7,520 nt of DNA, from assembly GCA_005798965.1 (NCBI GenBank), contig SYIB01000057.1:1-7520 (forward strand), given 5' to 3'. The notes under the pieces are model-generated. The model did no database searches and had not been told where the DNA came from. It was given only the letters and a program-made list of their open reading frames with translations. Position numbers and translations under genes: made by a program. Source of the stretch: Planctomycetia bacterium. GTDB taxonomy: Bacteria; Planctomycetota; Phycisphaerae; Phycisphaerales; SM1A02. This document shows positions 3,756 to 7,520 of the stretch, one piece after another (the first letter of the stretch is position 1; each line of letters opens with the position of its first letter).

Positions 3756-5384
3756 ATGAAGCTTGCCCTCCCATCGATCCTCGCCGCAGCGCTGACGGCC
3801 ATCGCGCTTGCTCAGGCGCCCGCGGCAACCAAACCCGTTCCGCAGGCGCCGCCGAGCGACGCTCCGGCCGTGGACACGTTGCCTGAAGCGGCACCGTCGG
3901 ACCTGCTCAGCACCACCCGCAAGGTGCAGGGCACGCCGATCAAGCCCACCGAGGGCGCGCTGACCGGCCCGCCGCCGATCCGCTTCGAACCCGAGTTGCT
4001 GAACCTCGGCGAGATGCAGGCCGAAGTGCCCAAGACCGGCAAGATCAAGATTTGGAACACCACGGACAAGCCGGTGAAGATCACCCGCGCGATCCCGGGT
4101 TGCGGCTGCACGACGGCGCAAGCACCGACCGATCCGATCGAGCCGGGCAAGTTCGCCGAGATGGACATCACGCTGAAGCCTGCCGCCAAGCAGGGCATCA
4201 AGCTCAGCAAGAAGGTCACCTTCCAGGTCGAGGGTCACGCCCCAGTGATCCTCACCGTCGAGGGTGACGTCACTGCCTACGTGACGATCTCGCCCGACAT
4301 CATCGACGCCCCCAAGGACGAGGCGCTGATGACGACCGACACGCAGATCCGCCTGGCTTCGGCCGACGGCACAGCGTTCAAGATCACCGCGGTCAATCCG
4401 CCCATCATCAAGAATGTTCCGGAAGCCGCCGGTACCGAGGCGCTGCTCAAGGTCGATTGGTCGAAGTGGCAGGAAATGGGCCGCACGATCAAGATCACCT
4501 TCACCACGGATCACCCCAAGGCGCAGACCATGAGCGTGATGGTGAAGCGGCCCTTCAATGCCGCCGACGCCGCCAACGCCAAGGCCCCTGCGGCCGCGAA
4601 GCCCATGAGTTCGCTCATCATGGCTGCGCGTGACGGTGACGCTGCCAAGATCAAGGACGAGCTCGCCAAGGGTGGCGCGCTCGTGGACGAGCTCGACACC
4701 GGCAGCGGCCGCACCGCACTGATGTGGGCCGCCAAGGGCAACAAGGTCGATGCCGTCAAGGCGTTGATCGAGGGCAAGTCCAACGTCAACGCCAAGGACC
4801 GCACCGGCAAGACGGCGCTGACCATCGCTGCCGAGAGCAAGTCGCTCGACACGACCAAGCTCCTCATCGCCAGTGGTGCCGACGTTGCCGCCCGCGACCA
4901 GATCGGCGGCACGCCGCTGACGTGGGCCTCGGGCATGGGCTCGGTCGAGACCGTGACGGTGCTCGTCGATGCCGGGGCCGACATCAACATCGTCGATGCC
5001 AACGGCCTGAGCCCGCTCCTGTGGGCAGCTGGCATCGGCAGCCCCGAGACGGTCAAGTTCCTGCTCGAACGCAAGGCGAACATCGCCGTGGCGGACAACA
5101 TCACCGGCGACACCCCGCTCATGCGTGCTGCACGCAGCGGCAAGCCCGACAGCCTCAAGATGCTGATCGGCGCCGGTGCGGACGTGAATGTGGTCAACAA
5201 GCAGGGTCTCACGCCGCTGCTGGTGGCTGCACAGAGCGGCACCCCCGAAAAGGTCCGCATGCTGCTCGACGCGAAGGCCGACCGCGCCGCCAAGGGCCCG
5301 CTCGGCAAGAACGCGCTCGAGATCTCCAAGGCCCGCTCGGATGACAATGGCAAGGCCATCGCGGCCATGCTCGAAGCCAAGTGA
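3756..5384 (+). CDS. Secreted DUF1573 / ankyrin-repeat fusion protein
   Basis: A 542-residue exported protein. Residues 1-19 are a signal peptide (MKLALPSIL, then an Ala/Leu core) with likely cleavage at ALA|Q between 19 and 20. Residues 20-72 are a Pro/Ala-rich linker. Residues about 75-172 are a DUF1573 domain: IRFEPELLNLGEM (75-87), then the hallmark GCGCTT (115-120) with C116 and C118, the only cysteines in the protein. Residues 173-265 look like a second beta-rich, Ig-like segment. Residues about 284-541 hold seven full ankyrin repeats and a partial eighth, for example GRTALMWAAKG (318-328), GGTPLTWASGMG (384-395) and GDTPLMRAARSG (451-462), most ending in a GADVN-like turn. DUF1573 is an Ig-like family of unknown function; ankyrin repeats bind proteins. 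I infer a periplasmic or surface protein-binding scaffold. It has its own promoter and a hairpin after the stop, so it is probably monocistronic. Confidence 0.92.
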   Translation: MKLALPSILAAALTAIALAQAPAATKPVPQAPPSDAPAVDTLPEAAPSDLLSTTRKVQGTPIKPTEGALTGPPPIRFEPELLNLGEMQAEVPKTGKIKIWNTTDKPVKITRAIPGCGCTTAQAPTDPIEPGKFAEMDITLKPAAKQGIKLSKKVTFQVEGHAPVILTVEGDVTAYVTISPDIIDAPKDEALMTTDTQIRLASADGTAFKITAVNPPIIKNVPEAAGTEALLKVDWSKWQEMGRTIKITFTTDHPKAQTMSVMVKRPFNAADAANAKAPAAAKPMSSLIMAARDGDAAKIKDELAKGGALVDELDTGSGRTALMWAAKGNKVDAVKALIEGKSNVNAKDRTGKTALTIAAESKSLDTTKLLIASGADVAARDQIGGTPLTWASGMGSVETVTVLVDAGADINIVDANGLSPLLWAAGIGSPETVKFLLERKANIAVADNITGDTPLMRAARSGKPDSLKMLIGAGADVNVVNKQGLTPLLVAAQSGTPEKVRMLLDAKADRAAKGPLGKNALEISKARSDDNGKAIAAMLEAK

Positions 5385-5428
5385 GTTGACCTGAAGCGGG
5401 GTGCTTGCCTCGCCACCAAGGATCGAAC

Positions 5429-5463
5429 CAGGAGGCCGCCCCATGTGGGTGGCCTCCTGTCGT
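5429..5463 (+). terminator. Terminator-like hairpin after the DUF1573-ankyrin gene
   Basis: A 13-bp stem (5429-5441 with 5447-5459, core AGGAGGCCGCCC / GGGTGGCCTCCT, one G-U pair) closes a CATGT loop, 45 bases after the stop. Only TCGTTG follows, so the T tract is poor. The stem is very stable and well placed, but it may need Rho or may mainly protect the mRNA 3' end. Confidence 0.5.
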
Positions 5464-5523
5464 TGGGCCCCGTGGGCTGCGAGAGGCGGCGATCGACCAC
5501 TGCAGGGGTTGGGTGGCATTCCC

Positions 5524-5529
5524 TAGACT
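5524..5529 (+). promoter_or_regulatory. Possible -10 element for the carboxypeptidase gene
   Basis: TAGACT (four of six consensus matches) ends seven bases before the ATG at 5537, and no Shine-Dalgarno is present. That spacing would place the transcript start at the ATG. No convincing -35 is seen. Confidence 0.25.
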
Positions 5530-5536
5530 CGCCATC

Positions 5537-7039
5537 ATGAGCACTCCACTCGAGCGCGTGATCGATGCCTCCCGCGAGGCATCGCTGCTGGAATCGACCG
5601 CGAGCATCCTGGGTTGGGACCAGGAAACGATGATGCCGGTGGGCGGCATCGAGCTGCGCTCCAGGCAGCTGGCCCAGCTGGCCCGCATGCGCCATGAGCT
5701 CTTCACCTCGAAGGCCATGGGGGACCTGATTGGCTCCGCCGAGGCCTCGGTCGCCAAGGGTTCCGCCGACGAGGCGCTCGTGCGCGAGTTGCGCCGCGAC
5801 TACGACCGCGACACCAAGCTGCCGGCCAAGCTTGTGGAGGAACTCGCCAGCGTGAGCAGCAGTGCGCAGCACGAATGGGCCGAAGCCCGCAAGGCGAGCG
5901 ACTTCAACCGGTTCCGCCCCTGGCTGGAGCGGCTCGTGCACCTGAACCGCGAGAAGGCGCGTTGCTACGGCATTCCCCCGGGCGGCGAAACGTGGGATGC
6001 CCTGGCCGACGGCTACGAACCCGGTTGCCGTGCGGCAGACGTGGAGCGCGTCTTCCGCCCCTTGCGCGAACAACTCACGGGATTCATCGATCGGCTCATG
6101 GCGAGCCCAACCAAGCCGAGCAACCGCTTCAACGAGACAGCGATCGCGATTGACCGGCAGGAGCGATTCGTGCGTGTGGTGGCTGAGGCGATCGGCTTTG
6201 ACTTCACGCGCGGTCGCCTCGACCGGAGCACGCATCCCTTTTGCGGCGGAAGCCACTGCAACGACGTGCGCATGACCACGCGGTACCTCGAGACCTGTGT
6301 GAACGACGCGCTCGGCAGCACCATGCATGAGGCTGGTCATGGGATGTACGAGCAGGGGCTGCCTTCGGCGTGGATCGGCACGCCGCTGGGACAGGCCGTG
6401 TCCCTGGGGATCCACGAGAGCCAGAGCCGCCTTTGGGAGAACCAGGTCGGCCGCAGTCGCGCGTTCTGGTTGTGGGCGGCGCCGAAGCTCCCCGAGATGA
6501 TGGGTGATGCGGCCCGAGGGTTCTCGCTCGATGAGCTCTACGGTGCAGCGAACATCGTCGAGCGGGGCTTCATCCGCGTCGAGGCTGACGAGGCGACCTA
6601 CAACCTTCACGTCATGGTGCGCTTCGAGATCGAGCGCAAGCTCATCGGTGGCCAGATGGAGGTCGCCGACCTGCCCTCGACCTGGAACCGGCTCTACCGC
6701 GAGATCGTGGGGGTTGAGGTGCCTGATGACCGACGCGGCTGCCTGCAGGATGTGCACTGGTCGATGGGCGCGTTCGGCTACGTCCCCACCTACACGCTTG
6801 GCACCCTCTACGCGGCACAGTTCTTCGAGGCGGCGTCGAAGGCGATCCCGGGACTCGAGGCGGGCATCGCCCGCGGCGAGTTCAAGCCGTTGCTCGACTG
6901 GCTCAACGCGAACATCCACGCCCATGGGCGTCGCTACCTGCCGGGCGAGCTCTGCGAGCGCGTGACGGGCAGTCCACTCTCCAGCGAGCCGTATCTGGCG
7001 TACCTGAAGGGCAAGCTCTCGCCGCTGTACGGGCTCTGA
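5537..7039 (+). CDS. M32-family metallocarboxypeptidase
   Basis: A 500-residue cytosolic zinc carboxypeptidase of the Taq/Pfu type, which removes C-terminal residues from peptides; the length is normal for the family. Motifs in order: ILGWDQETMMP (24-34); STHPFCGGSHCNDVRMTTRY (231-250); the zinc motif HEAGH (264-268), with H264 and H268 as ligands and E265 catalytic; GIHESQSRLWENQVGRS (291-307), where E294 is the third ligand, 30 residues after H264 as in Pfu carboxypeptidase; EADEATYNLH (349-358); and FGYVPTYTLGTLYAAQ (413-428). All key residues are present, so it should be active. The frame is open further upstream to about 5405, but that part overlaps the hairpin at 5429-5459 and adds unrelated sequence. 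The ATG at 5537 matches the usual family N-terminus. No Shine-Dalgarno is visible. It is probably a stand-alone peptide-recycling gene. Confidence 0.96.
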   Translation: MSTPLERVIDASREASLLESTASILGWDQETMMPVGGIELRSRQLAQLARMRHELFTSKAMGDLIGSAEASVAKGSADEALVRELRRDYDRDTKLPAKLVEELASVSSSAQHEWAEARKASDFNRFRPWLERLVHLNREKARCYGIPPGGETWDALADGYEPGCRAADVERVFRPLREQLTGFIDRLMASPTKPSNRFNETAIAIDRQERFVRVVAEAIGFDFTRGRLDRSTHPFCGGSHCNDVRMTTRYLETCVNDALGSTMHEAGHGMYEQGLPSAWIGTPLGQAVSLGIHESQSRLWENQVGRSRAFWLWAAPKLPEMMGDAARGFSLDELYGAANIVERGFIRVEADEATYNLHVMVRFEIERKLIGGQMEVADLPSTWNRLYREIVGVEVPDDRRGCLQDVHWSMGAFGYVPTYTLGTLYAAQFFEAASKAIPGLEAGIARGEFKPLLDWLNANIHAHGRRYLPGELCERVTGSPLSSEPYLAYLKGKLSPLYGL

Positions 7040-7051
7040 TCGTCGAGGGCG

Positions 7052-7429
7052 TCAGCGCGGCGGGTCGTCCCGGCGCGTGACTGCGGTGGGGCTTGGCACC
7101 TGGTGCGGCGATGTCGTCGGCGCACCCTCCGCGCGGCCGCGGCCGGGGATTGTGCCGAAGAACGCCAACCCACCGGCGACCAGGGTCCAGAAGGGAACGA
7201 TGCCCACGCCGGGCAGCGCTTCGGCGACGAAGACCGGCAGCAGCACCATGGGGCGACCAAGCACCAACCACAGCAGAACCGCCGTGACCACGTCGATCCC
7301 GATCACGATGGGCGGTGCCCAGATGAAGATTGCGTTCACGATGTCGCTGACGACCGCGATGGCGATCGCGGCGATGCGCCGCGGCCACGAATAGGGCACT
7401 GTGAGTGGGGTCTTCGCTCCATCGTCCAT
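7052..7429 (-). CDS. Small multi-pass membrane protein, unrecognised
   Basis: A 125-residue protein from the ATG at 7429. Hydrophobic segments at about 18-38, 41-58, 60-72 and 75-93 suggest three or four membrane helices. RR at 17-18 precedes the first helix. A hydrophilic Pro/Arg/Thr-rich tail runs from 97 to 125. A distinctive stretch is GIDVVTAVLLWLVLGRP (44-60), followed by LLPVFVAEALPG (63-74) and VPFW (78-81), with Asp and Glu inside or beside helices. I cannot name the family; similar short proteins may occur in other planctomycetes. A start at 7429 is supported by GGTGAGG nine bases upstream (7445 to 7439). The frame stays open to ATGs at 7519 and 7516, giving up to 155 residues and possibly more beyond the window, but the extra 30 residues look non-coding. 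Its stop is 12 bases from that of the convergent carboxypeptidase. Confidence 0.72.
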   Translation of the reverse strand: MDDGAKTPLTVPYSWPRRIAAIAIAVVSDIVNAIFIWAPPIVIGIDVVTAVLLWLVLGRPMVLLPVFVAEALPGVGIVPFWTLVAGGLAFFGTIPGRGRAEGAPTTSPHQVPSPTAVTRRDDPPR

Positions 7430-7438
7430 TTCGGATAG

Positions 7439-7445
7439 CCTCACC
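7439..7445 (-). promoter_or_regulatory. Shine-Dalgarno-like site for the small membrane protein
   Basis: On the minus strand GGTGAGG ends nine bases before the ATG at 7429. This is the main reason to prefer that start over the upstream ATGs at 7516 and 7519. Confidence 0.45.
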
Positions 7446-7520
7446 GGGCTCGGCACTGCCGGGATAGGACCAAGACTACCAATGCCCGACGCATCATCCA
7501 TCCGCAACGTCGCCATCATC

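Noticed and set aside
4620..5340. DNA-level repeats within the ankyrin region, considered as a tandem repeat or recombination product
   Set aside because: The periodicity is at the protein level (about 33 residues). The DNA copies are diverged and show no long identical blocks, so this is an old domain repeat.
3750..5519. A 589-residue open frame on the minus strand
   Set aside because: It is fully antisense to the DUF1573-ankyrin gene. The repeated Gly/Asp/Arg/His/Leu patterns mirror the ankyrin repeats on the other strand rather than an independent protein.
6239..6265. Two cysteines next to the carboxypeptidase active-site motif (HPFCGGSHC), considered as an extra metal or redox site
   Set aside because: HPFCGG-type versions of this motif are, to my knowledge, common in bacterial M32 enzymes, so at least the first cysteine is ordinary family variation.
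4511..6925. An 804-residue open frame on the minus strand
   Set aside because: It lies antisense to two well-supported genes (DUF1573-ankyrin and M32 carboxypeptidase). Its N-terminal part is rich in Arg, His, Leu, Ala and Val, and its C-terminal part in Ser, Ala and Leu, as expected from the complement of GC-rich codons. It has no recognisable domain.

Overview
The window is about 65% GC by eye, gene-dense and bacterial. It carries no mobile element, CRISPR array, rRNA or tRNA that I can recognise. The gene set points to a planctomycete, most likely of the Phycisphaerae type. It includes a DUF2617-like protein with the C-terminal TQSMF motif, a secreted DUF1573 protein fused to ankyrin repeats, a lone Memo-like protein with an N-terminal helical domain, and an M32 carboxypeptidase. 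Weak or absent Shine-Dalgarno sequences fit this. The assignment is inference from family content; there is no phylogenetic marker gene here.

Layout. Positions 1-146 look like the 3' end of an unrecognised plus-strand gene, followed at once by a clean intrinsic terminator (160-185). Positions 186-506 hold no gene but several short perfect hairpins. One of them (393-410) sits inside a promoter-like -35/-10 pair. Then come two translationally coupled plus-strand genes: a DUF2617-like protein (507-1070) and a family 4 uracil-DNA glycosylase with a long Ala/Pro/Ser-rich N-terminal extension (1070-2047). A 372-base gene-free stretch (2048-2419) has several inverted repeats and a terminator-like hairpin with two T runs for the plus strand. 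A minus-strand gene (2420-3622) encodes a divergent MEMO/AmmeMemoRadiSam-B-like protein. It is transcribed away from a secreted DUF1573-ankyrin protein (3756-5384) across a 133-base intergenic region. A hairpin at 5429-5459 probably ends that transcript. An M32 metallocarboxypeptidase follows (5537-7039). Its stop codon lies 12 bases from the stop of a convergent minus-strand gene for a small membrane protein (start near 7429, possibly further upstream past the window edge).

How the genes relate. Only the DUF2617-like/UDG pair is a convincing operon; the rest look like single housekeeping or envelope genes. The points most worth checking are changes inside recognised proteins: the UDG has Ser where one of the four Fe-S cysteines is expected, and the Memo-like protein lacks most of the family's active-site residues. 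The other point is the chain of hairpins upstream of the DUF2617/UDG operon. I found no convincing sign of a wholly new multi-gene system.
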